Source of the DNA: Periplaneta americana
Taxonomy: Eukaryota; Arthropoda; Insecta; Blattodea; Blattidae
Assembly (NCBI RefSeq): GCF_040183065.1
Contig: NC_091120.1
Location: 172,023,988-172,087,987, forward strand
DNA length: 64,000 bases
Direction of reading: 5' to 3'
The notes below the pieces were generated by a model. That model made no database searches. It was not told where the DNA came from and saw only the letters and a list, made by a program, of their open reading frames with translations. How positions within the stretch are numbered: the stretch's first letter is position 1; each line of letters opens with the position of its first letter. Made by a program: the position numbers and the translations under genes. This document shows, in pieces, positions 11,262 to 23,090 of this stretch.

Positions 11262-12662
11262 CGTTCAGAGCTAAAGTGCATCAAGTCACAAATTTTCATA
11301 AATTGAGTTGAATTCATTTTCTGATTATCTGAAGTTCGATCTTTTCCGAGCAGTAATGGATCAAGTCTTAATTCCAAGCATTCGCCGGTAGGTGACTCCA
11401 TCACTTTTGGCTCAGATTATTTGTTCACGATGTTCTGAACCATAGTGGATCAAGTCATCAAAGCGTTGCATCAATTAATATCACAATTGTTTATATTTTA
11501 TAAATCTAGAATTTGAGAATGGAGCAATAAAATTATTGCTAGTCAAATTAGATAATTCACTAGAGCAAGTTAACTTTACAGTCGAGCCGTTCTTATTTCT
11601 GGCGTGGCCACGCCTTCTCGACTTTCGGCGCGACGAAGGTAGGCAATAGCGGTGTTGCCAAATCTCTGTCAAGCCAATAGTGAACGAACACAGTTCTAAT
11701 AGCAGGTTGTCGAACAATCAGTCAGTAGTGCAGTGTTATTGTTGTTAGTGCGGTGTTATCGCTGAGTTTTCAGCATCATAATGCCGCGGTGGAGTCGGAA
11801 GGCCATCAATTCACAAAGCAGAGAAATGATTCTTAGCGTTAGAGATTATTTCGAAAATGAACGTGAAAATAAGGATAGTTTATTGCCTTTAATGCAAGTG
11901 ATGCGTGTGATGTGAACAAGTTCACGGTTTCTCAAATAACGACAGAGAAGTACGGACAATCCGGCAAAGAAGAAAATAAACTGAGAACTATGGCGGCGGC
12001 AGGTACTAACAATGATTGTAGCGATCTAGGCGTAGCACCTCTAAATTGAACAATACCGGTAGGCAAGGTTCTTCGTGTAATTTTTTTATGTAGCAATGAC
12101 TTATGACAAAATTTTTAATACTAACATATTTTACTTAATTTACAGGTTGTGTGGTTTTAGTTATTCATTCACATAAAAAATGTTTATTTATTATATTTTA
12201 CAGCTTTCTTCCATTTTAGTAATTTCTAATATTGTTTCTGTATTTACGAAAATCGTTACTTCAAATGATCGGAAAAACCAATTATAGCACAACGTGGTAA
12301 GTCTTCTGTGTCCTGGGATGGTAGGATCAACAATAACAATAATATATAATATTATGTATTCATATTATATTACTAATTATTTATCGTAGGAAATAATTTT
12401 TCGTTCGATGTTTAAGACTAGACATGTGCTAAAACTTCGTTAAGAGTACAAGGGTAGACTTGACAACACAGTAACATCCACCGTGAGCGGGAAGCAATAT
12501 GTCGTCTGCATAACCTTGACGACAACCACTGCCAGTGAAGCAACGTGTCAGCTGATCAGAAGCTGTCGTGTGATTTGCTGCCGGAAATAAGAACGGCTCG
12601 ACTGTAAGTCCTGTTATCTCAAAACTACGTTTCATGAACTTGATCCACTTTAGCTCTGAACG
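11262..12662. mobile_element. Outer TIR element hosting a nested transposon
   Basis: The left end CGTTCAGAGCTAAAGTG and right end CACTTTAGCTCTGAACG are perfect 17-bp inverted repeats, with further similarity inward (ATCAAGT). On the left, the subterminal unit is repeated in degenerate form (CAGTAATGGATCAAGTC near 11352, CCATAGTGGATCAAGTC near 11440). The centre is occupied by a separate element at 11579-12604. I could not define a target duplication, so the superfamily is open. Confidence 0.65.
11579..12604 (+). mobile_element. Nested IS630/Tc1-mariner element with transposase N-terminal remnant
   Basis: The termini are CAGTCGAGCCGTTCTTATTT and its inverted copy at the right, each flanked by TA (11577-11578, 12605-12606). 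On the + strand from 11781 an ATG opens a reading frame MPRWSRKAINSQSREMI… with VRDYFENERENKDSLLPL. It resembles the helix-turn-helix start of insect IS630-family transposases. After about 40 residues it is broken by a stop (near 11911), and the DDE catalytic part is missing. The copy is therefore non-autonomous and sits inside an older element. Confidence 0.7.
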
Positions 12663-12890
12663 CTTCATATATCAAGTGATCCTGTCATTATTCAACTACC
12701 AGCAGAATATGTGCTGGCAATACAAGCTTCTCATTCTTCTTAATGCAATACAACAGCAACTGATTCTGTAGCAAGTCATTAAATATAGATATTTTAAGAT
12801 GTATGTACTTCATCCCAACTAAGCAAGCAGATGTTAAAGTGTCGATCTTCTTATTCCAGCTGCTGATGAAACTGTGCTATGCATCATTAA

Positions 12891-14114
12891 CCCTTAAATT
12901 GGCAATGTATCCTATAGGATACAACAGATTATTAGACTATATGCTATAATTTTAATAGAACAATAGCAAAAAAAATTGGTAGGAAAATTAAAATTTCATA
13001 ATACTATAATATTGCACAACATATTAAATATGGACATTGAAATAGTTGTTTTCTTTACAGTCCGACAAGACTATCAAAAACCTTTCTTCAGACTTGGATG
13101 GACTCGTCTGAACAAAATAATTATTAAATGAGTCTACGTAGACTATACATCAATAAGTCTTCTATTGCACCCAACACTAAAGGTCGACAACAATTGAGGG
13201 AGATCTTGCAGAACAGAAGTTTTGAATCATAGTGTAAATTACCTCATAAGGGCAAAGGTGTTATCCTATATTCTGAGTGCCCCAAGGCAAATTCCTGGAT
13301 GTCATCAAAAGCAAATTTATCAATTTCAGAATACATTAATGCAGTTAAAATGTCCAGCAACCTATCTGCGGTTAGATCTGTGCCTGGCAGAAGTTTCAAC
13401 ACAACCTGTTGTTGCCATCCCTGCTGCAACAAGATGGAAACTCTTGGTCACGTGTTGGGATTCTGTCGAAAAACAGAGCTGCTGTGCAACAATTGACACC
13501 ATAAGGCCAGAATCGGTATTGCTGATGTCCTCAAGCGTTGTGGATGGGAGGTACACGAGATCCACTGCGTTTCATCCTTAGATTCGAACAGATGAGCAGA
13601 TATTGTAGCCATCCACATGACTCAATCTAAGGGAATAGTTCTTGATCCTACAAACCGGTTTGAGAGAGATGCCCTGCAGGCACAACACGTTGATGAGGAG
13701 AAGAAATCCATTTATGAGTCCTACATCCCTTACCTAAGTGAGAAATATAACTTCCCACTAGTCAGTGGAGTGTTTCTGGTCTTTTGTTTGGTGCACGTGG
13801 CACACTTCCTAAATTCACATGTAATATTTTAAAAGCACTCGGTCTCCGAGTTTTTTAAATTAAAATTAATTTTGTTGAATATTCTTAAGTATTCAATCCA
13901 GATATTACATTACCATTTATGTTTTGGCCATTGATGATTCTATTAGGTTTGCATTTCTCTGGATTTCTTACTAAACAATTCCTGTCTTTCTAAATTATTC
14001 TGTAGTGCTTTTATTCTGGATCTTTATAGTCACCCTCATTGAGGGCAGATTATTTTTGTTAAAAAAATATTTATATAAACTAGTGTGAGAAATGAAGTTT
14101 TGCCAGTTTAAGGG
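12891..14114. mobile_element. piggyBac-like element (TTAA target) carrying a LINE fragment
   Basis: The element starts CCCTTAAATTGGCAATG and ends …TTTTGCCAGTTTAAGGG, giving inverted repeats of about 14 bp with one mismatch. It is bordered on both sides by TTAA (12887-12890, 14115-14118). TTAA target duplication and CCC-type ends are the hallmark of piggyBac. There is no piggyBac transposase inside. Instead the interior holds the 3' part of a LINE (13160-13840). Either the LINE inserted into a MITE, or the element mobilised the LINE piece. Confidence 0.75.
13160..13840 (+). pseudogene. LINE fragment with restriction-like endonuclease domain (R2-type)
   Basis: The conceptual protein, with several frame changes, shows VRSVPGRSFNTTCCCHPCC, then ETLGHVLGFC, then in a second frame SKGIVLDPTNRFERDA and DEEKKSIYESYIPYLSEKYN. 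A CxxC…H…C zinc knuckle, followed by an RADI/LDPT-type acidic pair and a late Lys/Tyr-rich segment, is the layout of the C-terminal restriction-like endonuclease of R2/NeSL-type LINEs. The reverse transcriptase is missing, so this is a 5'-truncated copy. It lies inside the TTAA-flanked element. The clade assignment is from memory. Confidence 0.65.
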
Positions 14115-14118
14115 TTAA

Positions 14119-14636
14119 CTGTAATTCCATTTATGAAATGACTGGGATCTGGTATCTTCTTCATGCATTTTATTTAAAACCCACTACAAAATCTGCCCTG
14201 TGTTCAGAATCACCAGGTTGTCATTTCTGCACCGCAGTAATTTTGTGTGGTTTTAACTTAAATAACTTTGTAGCCCTTTGCATGAGACCTTACAAAACAC
14301 CTGTCTGTTGAGAGATATGCTGAAGCAGTAGGCGAATTCTTCACTTAAAAAACTAATGTTACCCAAAGTGTCCTCAGTCAATATTCTCTTTTTTTAAGTT
14401 CTTATCTTCAACACTTCTCGACTGCCACAATTTATTGACGAAGTTGCTATAATATGGAATGTTGTGGAACTCTAATGCCAGGGAACTGAGCTCTGAACTA
14501 TCTCAGGGCTTCACGTGCCGATTCTGTTAACACATGAGTCATACATGAAAACTCTTTGTGGAGTGAAGCACTGAAATTGAGGTATTTTGCTTTGTTCATA
14601 ATTCACTAAGTGCAAAGAAAAACTACAGAGACGTTA
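14119..14636. other. Intergenic stretch, nothing recognised
   Basis: No coding motif or repeat boundary identified between the piggyBac-like element and the next TIR element. Confidence 0.4.
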
Positions 14637-15144
14637 TTATGACATGAGGCGAGAAAACAGTGGGTGACTTGTGGCCTACTGCTAGCGTGGTTTCTGGCAA
14701 ACATGTAACCATTTCTCTGGCACTTCTAAAATACATAACAGTACTAACAATAAATGTTGAATAATTTGGACTTACCATGCTCACAGTCGTTGCTGAAAAT
14801 GGCCCCTATTTGCTGCCACACACAACTGACATCATCTGATAAATGAATGAATCGAAATTTACATATTGTTTTCGCACACGACCTTCTGCCTTTTATGTAC
14901 GTTTTATACATATACACGCATTCATGCAATGAGAATTTGTTGGTAGGCATTACCTAAATACACAATAATCACTAACTTTGTGAACTTAAAGAATCAAGAC
15001 TTTTGTAACACGACTTGTGACTACAGCGAATGCCATATGGTGACTGAGGATCTACTATGCCACACCTCTAACAGCCAGTGCATCACAGACCAGGCAGGGA
15101 GCGGACCTCTAGTAACCCGCTGTTTTTCTCGCCTCATGTCATAA
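14637..15144. mobile_element. MITE with about 25-bp terminal inverted repeats
   Basis: The left end TTATGACATGAGGCGAGAAA is mirrored at the right (…CTCGCCTCATGTCATAA). Weaker complementarity continues inward for perhaps 60 bp. It is 508 bp with no transposase. Superfamily unassigned because the target duplication is unclear. Confidence 0.7.
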
Positions 15145-17300
15145 AAATGTGTCTGTACAAACACTCGCATCTTGACTACTCGAAAGCATATGCTCAACTG
15201 AATAACTGTTGGCTTCTGCGTGGCTTTGTTCTTGCCCACTACCACCAGTGGCATTGCTAAGTGGTAGTCGCCAACCAGATCATTCACTATAATATGTATA
15301 TATTTTTAAATGAATTGTTAGTGTAATTCAATGTTGCTGCTTCTGCAACAAACCACACTTACAGACTGCAACTGTACTGATAAAACTATTTTATGTGAAA
15401 TGTGTGTTGCTGGATTTCCATCATGAAAATATTAATGCAGTCAAGTGGAATTTGCATAAAATTTTCTTCTACAGAAAACTGTGAATCTTAACGTGCCCAG
15501 CCCATTATTCTAACAGGGAATACCTGTCATCTTAACTTGTTTAAAGTTATTTGACATGTGTTTTTGTGATAAAGTAGTGACAACCATACTTACGTAATTA
15601 ATTGTAGATGCTATTTGTGTTTGTATCTGTATCCATACAATATTATCCATATCATCTGACAAATTTCTCTCTTTAAGGTTCGAAGAAGGTAGAGAAGAAA
15701 TGGAAATTTGTGTAAATAAGTAGACTAGATATTGATGAATTTTAAACTACAGTAGCCAGTTATATATAACCTACAATATTCTGTATTCATAAAATTGTGC
15801 TCCGAAAGATCTTTTATTTCTTGGAGCTTAAATAAAATGTTGATTGACTTATTAAAAAAAAATTAGATAAAATAATGTTCTTAAGCCCTAACTTGTGTAA
15901 GATGCAAATTTATCACTACATGCTTTGTTTTTCAGTCACCTATCACTGAATTATTTTACAAGTCACTACCTTCAATTTTAAACAGGTAGAGATAATATTG
16001 TTTTGTTTCGAAATGTTAGCATATGCACTTTAATGTTTAATTATTGTTAATACAGTAATTGCGAGACGTTTATGTATTTAAGAACATTCATTTACATGAA
16101 TTTTCACAGCCTTTTGTCATTTTAAACATGCTAATATATATGTTACTTTCTTTAATTTCTATTTAATAATAATTTATGCTATGTTAAATTCATTTCTTGA
16201 TATAATTAAGATATGTACAATTACACCAATTTCGTTTATAGAACCAAAAGAAGTTGAATGGAAACACACAACGTTTAAACAATTTTTGCATTCAGTCTGA
16301 GAATTACAAGTAAAAATAAAAAATAAAATAAAACTAGAATTCATTTTCAGTGTCTTTTGAATTCAATTCATTTCATTGGTTAATAGTAAGCCAGATTAAA
16401 AATTACAGTCAGCGTTACTAGTATGGTTATGTTTCTGGCGTAGACAACTAAGTGATTACTCACTGACACTGTATTGTATGAAAGAAAAAAAAATATGTTT
16501 AGTTCCGTTCTTATTATTATGTGATAACGTTCAGATTTACTTCTGTATTATATTCTGATATTTTGTGTTCAGAAAATGTGATACATTGTGGTAGTGAATT
16601 CATTTCTCATCTTTTAAAAACTCTGTTGTTATATGTTTTTTTTGTGGGGATGTGTATACAAAAGAACCTTTTAATGATTTTCTGTTTCATATATGGCCAG
16701 CAAGTATAATGTTTGTTAGAATATAAAAGCTTTAAAACTTAAAACTTTTAAAAGTGTTAAAATTCTATTTAAAAAAGGTAATGTATATTGAGTTGCTATT
16801 CTATCCTGTTTCAGCATGATATTATATTCCTAAGTGATTTAGAGTTAAAAGTACATTATTTTTTAATTCAATTTAAATACTGTTAAAAGTTACAAACTTT
16901 TTATATTTTAACAGTAGGTATAAAGTAAACTCCGAAAAGAATTTAAAATGTTTGTTTTCACTTTTGACGTAACAAGCATCAAATTACCTCACGATTGGGT
17001 TTTTGTCTCCCTAACTCTCTGAGATCTCTTAAAACACTTTTCTTTGTTTTGGAAATGCATCTTCTTGAATTCTATCTTGTTACAGAATATAACAAATTGT
17101 ATGAAGCTTTTGTTTCTTCATTGAGAACAATGGTAATGTGAACAGATAAACCAGAGAGTGCATTTAGCTCTTCACTCACATAATGACTAGAGACTGAAAG
17201 GAAAGAATTTGATTTCATTTGTGAATGACTATTTAAAATATTTCAAGAAAGAAATGATATTGTGGATATCTATTTATTGGGAAATCAAAAGAAAAATAGA
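15145..17300. other. Long AT-rich intergenic stretch
   Basis: Very AT-rich with only short random ORFs. An AATAAA at 15831-15836, followed about 20 bases later by an A-run, looks like a polyadenylation signal, but no upstream exon can be tied to it. No repeat boundaries seen. Confidence 0.4.
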
Positions 17301-17301
17301 A

Positions 17302-18099
17302 CAGTAGAACCTCTATTATCCATGGTGATGAAGGAATTGACTGAACAAGTTAATCGAAAAAAATTGGGTAATCCATACCATAAAAGATTTTCATAAATTA
17401 AGTACATAATGCGTATTTACGTTATTTCTTCCGTGGTCCTGTGTTTAACATGCTAGGTAGTGGTGCAGAAGTTCACTTAAGTCTAGTTGTCAACAACTGG
17501 TTTTTAAAGGCCAAGGAAACTCCTTGTCTGTCTATGGAAAGATGGGAATAGTAGAGTTTTCGTGTTGTAGATTTACATACTTTATACACTTTATTCTTGT
17601 ATTTATTAAGTTGCACACAGTTATAATGCCAATTTTGTATTCTGTTGCAAGATGAGCCACAGTTTCTCCTTTCCCAATCTACATCTCGGTCTCCCCAAAG
17701 ATCTTATTCCTTCCGGCCTATATGTGTTTTTGGATTCACCCATACGTGCTATGTGCCCTGCCCATCTCAAATGTCTGGATTATGTCAGGTGAAGAATAAA
17801 ATGCATGCAGTTCTGTGTTGTGTAACTTTCTCCATTCTCCTGTAACTTCATCTCTCTTAGCCACACATATTTTCCTAAGTATCTTATTCTCAAAAACCCT
17901 TAACCTCTGTTCCTCTCTTAAAGTGAGAATCCAAGTTTCACAACCATACAGAAGAACCAGTAATATAATTGTTTTATAAATTCTAACTTTCAGATTTTTT
18001 GAGAGCAGACTGGATGATAAAAGCTTCTCAACCGAATAATAACACTCATTGTACATTAATATCTTATAAAAAATTATTTTCTATCAAGGTCTACTGTAA
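17302..18099. mobile_element. Tigger/pogo-like element, copy 3, split by a LINE fragment
   Basis: The left end CAGTAGAACCTCTATTATCC matches copies 1 and 2, and so does the block GATGAGCCACAGTTTCTCC near 17650. Similarity stops near 17690, where a minus-strand LINE tail begins. After that insert (about 18060), a short GGTCTACTGTA at 18086-18097 resembles the missing right terminus. Left half firm; right boundary is inference. Confidence 0.6.
17690..18060 (-). pseudogene. LINE reverse-transcriptase C-terminal fragment (family B)
   Basis: Minus-strand protein reads LVLLYGCETWILTLREEQR, LRVFENKILRKICVAKRDE, then GEWRKLHNTELHAFYSS, ending in degenerate GRPR-like residues. YGCETW…R.FE.K.LRKI…EWR.LHN.EL…YSS is the post-thumb region of a common insect non-LTR retrotransposon. 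The same family recurs on the + strand at 29950-30385. It is 5'-truncated and sits inside the Tigger-like copy. Confidence 0.85.
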
Positions 18100-21000
18100 A
18101 ATGTAATATTTTGACGGAGTACTGGAGTTGTAAACTTAGCAGTTATTCCTTGAGAGGTTCTTTTGCATATATTATGGATTTCATAGTGAAGTTACTGTTA
18201 TATTACATAAATTAGAATTTTGTTGTTTCTTGTACTTACTGTTCATACAAGAACTTTGTTGTATAAAATGAAAAGTAACCATAAAAATTCGTCATAGAGG
18301 AAGGTTAATGAAGACGCAATGAACAATAAATTTGGACTTCTTATTTTTGTTAATTAAAGAGTATTATTTTCATCATCAAAATTTTGCTTTGTATGTCTTG
18401 TTTGTTCAATAGGATATGGAAAAGGTATGACCTCTGTGTAGACAAGGGATGGAAACTCTTATTGTAAACAGAGCAGTCAGCATGCATACCTTATACAACA
18501 GCAACTAAGATAGCGAGAGAAGCTAAGCCGTCTGAGATAGGTTGTTCCCTGTCCCTTTGTAGATGTATGAACTCTTTGATTCATTATTAAAAACTGGAGA
18601 TACATGGTATATCTAAACCTTGATAAGTCAGGGCCAAAAATTATTCACTGAAAGATGAAACACATTTATTACTGCCATGCAAGATGCAAAGTTTTATACA
18701 TTCTTCATGTCCTTGGGATTAGTTTGGGAGCAAATGAATCTTCACACTTATTTACAAATGTAATATATTTTTCTTTGTATAATATAAATATAATCTTATT
18801 TCTGGTTTGAGTTGTACGTAAATATTTATAAGTAATTGTACATTAATAATTTACAGTGAAACCTGAACTGTTATGGTTATGAAATAAATTTAATTACAGT
18901 GTTTGTGTAACAGCAAATGTTTAAAAAAATATAAGTGATTTTGATTTATAAAGGAAGATTATGACTACTTGGTTGCTTTAGCTGTTCTTAAAAGTGATCT
19001 TTTGTGAATTGTATGTAAACTTATTTCAATTACTCATAATTATTTGTTATTAAAGAGCTGATGTGTGGAATGTCAGTGACTTCTATATCTAGAAAAAATG
19101 TGAATTGGATGATGATAAATAATAATAACAATAAATAACTGAAACTACCTACAAAACTTAACCAATTTCACCTGCAAAATTTGTGTATTTCCTTCAGATG
19201 TTTGTTTGTTTAATATTAATTTAATTTCTAAATACATAAATTACATTTTATTTTCTACCCAATGTACCATATGAAATTGGATTTACATTGAATATTATTT
19301 CAGTTATTCTTCTGAGCGTCCTTTTTTTTAAATTTCATTTCTACATTAATATAATAACCAGCGCAAAATTTTGTTGTCTTTTCGTGAAGTATTTAGAAAA
19401 GTTTATCTGTTCATTGATTTCTATGTTTCTAAGGGACCCAAGCATGCATTTATGCTTATTGCAACAATTTCGTAATTAATTTCATTGTGAGTAGTTTAGT
19501 TTGCTATGTTATTCGTTTAATATTCTGAAGTATTCGTATTCACATAACCTTCACGAATGAGTTGCTAGAGTAAGTATGGAATTCATTTTGATATGTCGAC
19601 AAATAGAATGCTGAAGTCAAATTGTTTCCTTGAAACTACTGTTTAAATGAGTGGTATATATAAAATAATACGTTTGTTTTTTGTCTGAACCTTGCACAAT
19701 TTCATCTCTAAAATAATAACAAAGATATTTCTCCAAATGTAGCACAAATTACAGATTAGTTTGGATGGTTATTTTATACAGTATACTGTAAAATATTGTG
19801 CTTTAAAGCTCAGGCTTATGCTTTACAAAATGCGTAGCATTAAAGATTTTAGGAACATTTGCGTTAATATCAAGAAAAAATTACCAGTTTCCATAAAATT
19901 GTTATGTTTGTGTGTCTGTGTCTGTGTTATTGTGCCCAGATGATAATGCAAATTTCCATCACATCCAGTGTGTGTTGCCCACGAATTTGTGGCATGAAAA
20001 CGCTTGTAGAGGGGGAAAAATGGATTGCAACAGTGAATCTCGTAGGATAGTTGTTTAGTAAAATAAGCTATCTACGAAGAAGTAGTTGAGAATCTTAACA
20101 TTACTGAAAATATTTACTTCAGTTTTTTTTTTTTTTGGCTAGGATCTCTACAATAAGACTATAGTGACAGCCTGACATCTTGCTAAAATCAGGCTATCCT
20201 TGTACATTAAAGGTGAAGGTTTTGCTGTAAATATTTCATATTATATTGTTTCTTAACACATAATGTACATTGTATAACTGTGTGTAAATATTTTCATTCC
20301 ACTGTACTAACTATGAAGAAGGCTTATACTGTATACAGTAATTATGTTATTAAAAACAGATTTTTATGAAATCATTATAATAGCTTATATATTGACAAAT
20401 ATATGTACAAATGTGGTATAACTATTGCATTATTTTATTTCTATTTCCTTTCTAGGAATGTCCCTTTAACTCAGATTTTGCAATGAGAATAGCTATTGAG
20501 AAAGTTGTTTTCCAGTAGCTTGTAATTATATTCTTTAACCCCATTTGCCTCTTACCTCCCAGTAAATTCCATTTAGGTTCTTGGGTTCTGAATTCTTGCA
20601 GAGTCTTGGATAGCTTTGTACAATACAGCAGGTGTTTCCACTCCATTCTTGTGTTTAGTTGACAGCGTAGAACAGTCATTGTCAGTGGGCGAAATGGGAA
20701 GAGAAATGTTTAAAAAAATACACGAAAACGCGTCCTTAGCAAGGGAAATTGGGGCTGAGAGAAAGTGTCTATGTAAGCTCCAAGCCTCTTGGCCACTTGT
20801 CTCCAATTTTCGCCATTCCATTGAGCTAACATTGGAGAATTTTGAAGTTTTTTGAGATGCATTTTTCTATTTCAAATATTTTTATTTTGTGTTTTTCCAA
20901 TATCCGCCCATCTTTTACCTTCTGACAGTTTTTCTTCATTTTACCTTGGTATTGTGAGCATCTTCATTCTTATTTAAAGTATTTTCTTTCCAGTTCTGCT

Positions 21001-21142
21001 TTATGATATTTAACATATCTTCTCCGTTCCATTACTCTTTCATCGTTATGGTATGAGGTTCATTTGATTACAGCTAGGGATATATTTGAGGCCTGCTGGG
21101 CCCTGGCAGTGACAAGGTACTACTTTTCGAGGCCTATTGGTG
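18100..21142. other. Intergenic stretch without recognised gene
   Basis: AT-rich. Overlapping frames at 20450-20860 on both strands (for example RKLETSGQEAWSLHRHFLS on the minus strand) are the only part with near-coding composition. They could be a decayed transposon, but I cannot name a family. Confidence 0.35.
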
Positions 21143-21150
21143 TCAGGGCA

Positions 21151-21889
21151 CAGGGACGTCGCTAGGAGGGTGCGAAAGGGTGCGCAAGCACCCCTTTCCG
21201 CACCCCAAAGGGAAATTTATTAAAAAAATACTAGGCATAAGTTATTTTGAAGCACAAAAACAAACAAATAATTTCTTGGATGTGAAAAAACCTACGTCCC
21301 TTAGTGTATCGTTATGGATGTGATGAACAACAACGGTCAATGCAGAGTATCCACCGCCTACTGAACGAATATTGGTTAAACGAGCATTGAGCGACTTCCG
21401 CCGATTTTGGAATAGACACCAACGCGGTTAGGTTAGTTTAGGCTTTTATTATCCCGTCAAGATGGTGAAAGCAATTGAGTGTGATTTTTTGTGTTCTATG
21501 TTGGCAGTTCAAGTGCGTCGGTCGGTGTCTATTCCAAAATCGGTGGAAGTCGCTCAACGCCCGTTTCACCCGAATATTTCACACTTTTATCACTGCCAAT
21601 GTTGCGCTATAAACCAATTTTCGCAAATCTAATGTAAAAGACTGCCTACACAAGCAACAAGTTATACTAAATGTTTAGGATTAGTGTAAAACTGGCCTAT
21701 GTCTCCTATAGTGGGCGGGACATAAGTAACATTCACCAATAATAATAATAAGACACAGTAATATTAATAAACAGTTGTATAGTATGCGCGCAAGTGCATG
21801 AGAGAACATTTTGGATTTTTTATGTACCACATTTTTACAGCTCGCACCCCATCCGCACCCCTCTTGCCCTGATCCTGGCGACGCCACTG
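21151..21889. mobile_element. hAT-like non-autonomous element with 8-bp target duplication
   Basis: The element opens CAGGGACGTCGCTAGGAGGG and closes with the complement of CAGTGGCGTCGCCAGGATC. The 8-mer TCAGGGCA stands directly outside both ends (21143-21150, 21890-21897). It is 739 bp with no transposase. A second inverted pair lies inside (about 21383-21415 and 21520-21565, CCGATTTTGGAATAGACAC and its complement), so a smaller palindromic element may be nested. Confidence 0.87.
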
Positions 21890-22029
21890 TCAGGGCACTT
21901 TTCTGGTTTTCATATTATCGCCAAATTTTCCATTTATACAAAGTCATATTTTATACATTTTATTTAGCTTATCAGAAAAAATATATACATGTATAAAAAT
22001 CTGAATAAATATCAAGGTATTAAGAAGTC

Positions 22030-22480
22030 CAAGGAACAGAACATCTAAAGAAACTCAACTGCAGCTCTATAAAACAGTGGCACTACCAGTACTGCTCTAT
22101 GGAGCAGAGACATGGACGTTGTCAAAAAGAGATAAAAGGCACATAGAAGCTTCCGAGATAGGTTTCTACATTCAGTGGCAGGAATATCATTAATTGAACA
22201 CAAACGAAGCGGGGTTATCAGGAAGAAACTACAAATTGAAGGAATTATACAATGCATAGATGATTACCAACAAAAATCGAATGATCACTTAGGTTGGAAG
22301 AAGTCTGCATCCTGAAGAAAGTTTTTCAGTATGTTCAGTTTTTTCAGGAGGAGAAATGTGGGTTGTCCGAGACCGGTGGAGTCAGCAATTCTAGTGGTGA
22401 TGGAATGGGCCAAAAGGCTCAAGTGGTGGTGTTGATGATAGTGACGATATTTTATTTAAATTTAAACAATGAAGTAAAGT
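22030..22480 (+). pseudogene. LINE reverse-transcriptase C-terminal fragment (family C)
   Basis: The + strand begins in frame with TQLQLYKTVALPVLLYGAET, then WTLSKRDKRHIEASE, followed by frameshifted remnants of the typical tail (a truncated GRPRKRW region near 22290-22390, WVVRDRWS). The copy is 5'-truncated and decayed. The LYKTVALPVLLYG.ETW…EASE pattern is a well-known arthropod LINE segment. Confidence 0.75.
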
Positions 22481-22914
22481 CAATTTTGCACACCTAACAA
22501 TCTCTTTATCTAGATTCGAACTTATGTATTTTTGTCTGACACTCCATAAGTATTCCTGCGGAAATCGCAATGATTATTATTATTATTATTATTAACATTA
22601 ACAATGAAGACAGTGATGAATACAATTACTGACAGCAATTTACTACCGAAATCCCAGAGCCAGGGCACTTTTCTATTTAGAAATACACCACCAAGAGGAG
22701 TAGAAATAGATTCTACTCCTCTTGTACACCACTGCTTACACCTAAGTATTCACTTACATCAGCATGTGCCAATGTGCGAGATAAATGTTTGAAGGTGGCT
22801 TTCGAATTTTAGTTTATTGTACAGCCATTCTCAGTGCGTAGGCTATTTTGGAAAAAATATCTGAGATAAAACGACTTGGCAGACAAACTCTTTTCCTTGA
22901 AGCACGCCATCTGG
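22481..22914. other. Intergenic stretch with a short (TTA)n tract
   Basis: Contains a short TTA repeat (22573-22594), which may be the 3' tail of the preceding LINE, and a small hairpin around 22697-22722 (AGGAGTAGAAATAGATTCTACTCCT). Nothing else recognised. Confidence 0.45.
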
Positions 22915-22917
22915 TGT

Positions 22918-23090
22918 AGTTCCTGGATAGCTCAGGGTTAGAGCATTTTCGTGCTTAGTCTAAGGTCTCGGGTTCGATACCTGGTCCCGGAACAATTTTT
23001 CCCTTTAAAATTATTCAAATTAGCTGAATGCTTGGAAGCCAGATTCGCACAAACCACCAAATTGTTCAACCACGAGCCGCCACTGCTTTC
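22918..23090 (+). repeat. tRNA-derived SINE
   Basis: A tRNA-like head, TTCCTGGATAGCTCAGGG …, has Pol III A-box-like GATAGCTCAGGG and a good B box, GGGTTCGATACC (about 22970). The 5' and 3' ends (TTCCTGG/CCCGGAA) pair like an acceptor stem, but the anticodon arm does not fold properly, so it is a SINE head and not a functional tRNA. An AT-rich body follows. The CACGAGCCGCCACTG near 23074-23088 looks like a hAT terminus and may mark a different element's edge. Confidence 0.75.

Noticed and set aside
13222..13581. 119-residue frame in the piggyBac-like element
   Set aside because: The zinc-knuckle motif of the LINE endonuclease lies in another frame (13299-13496); this one is a shadow.
15831..15836. 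AATAAA as 3' end of the SPT2-like gene
   Set aside because: It lies 13 kb beyond the stop codon with several transposons between; no evidence links them.
22918..22992. Functional tRNA gene
   Set aside because: The anticodon arm does not pair and a SINE-like body follows.
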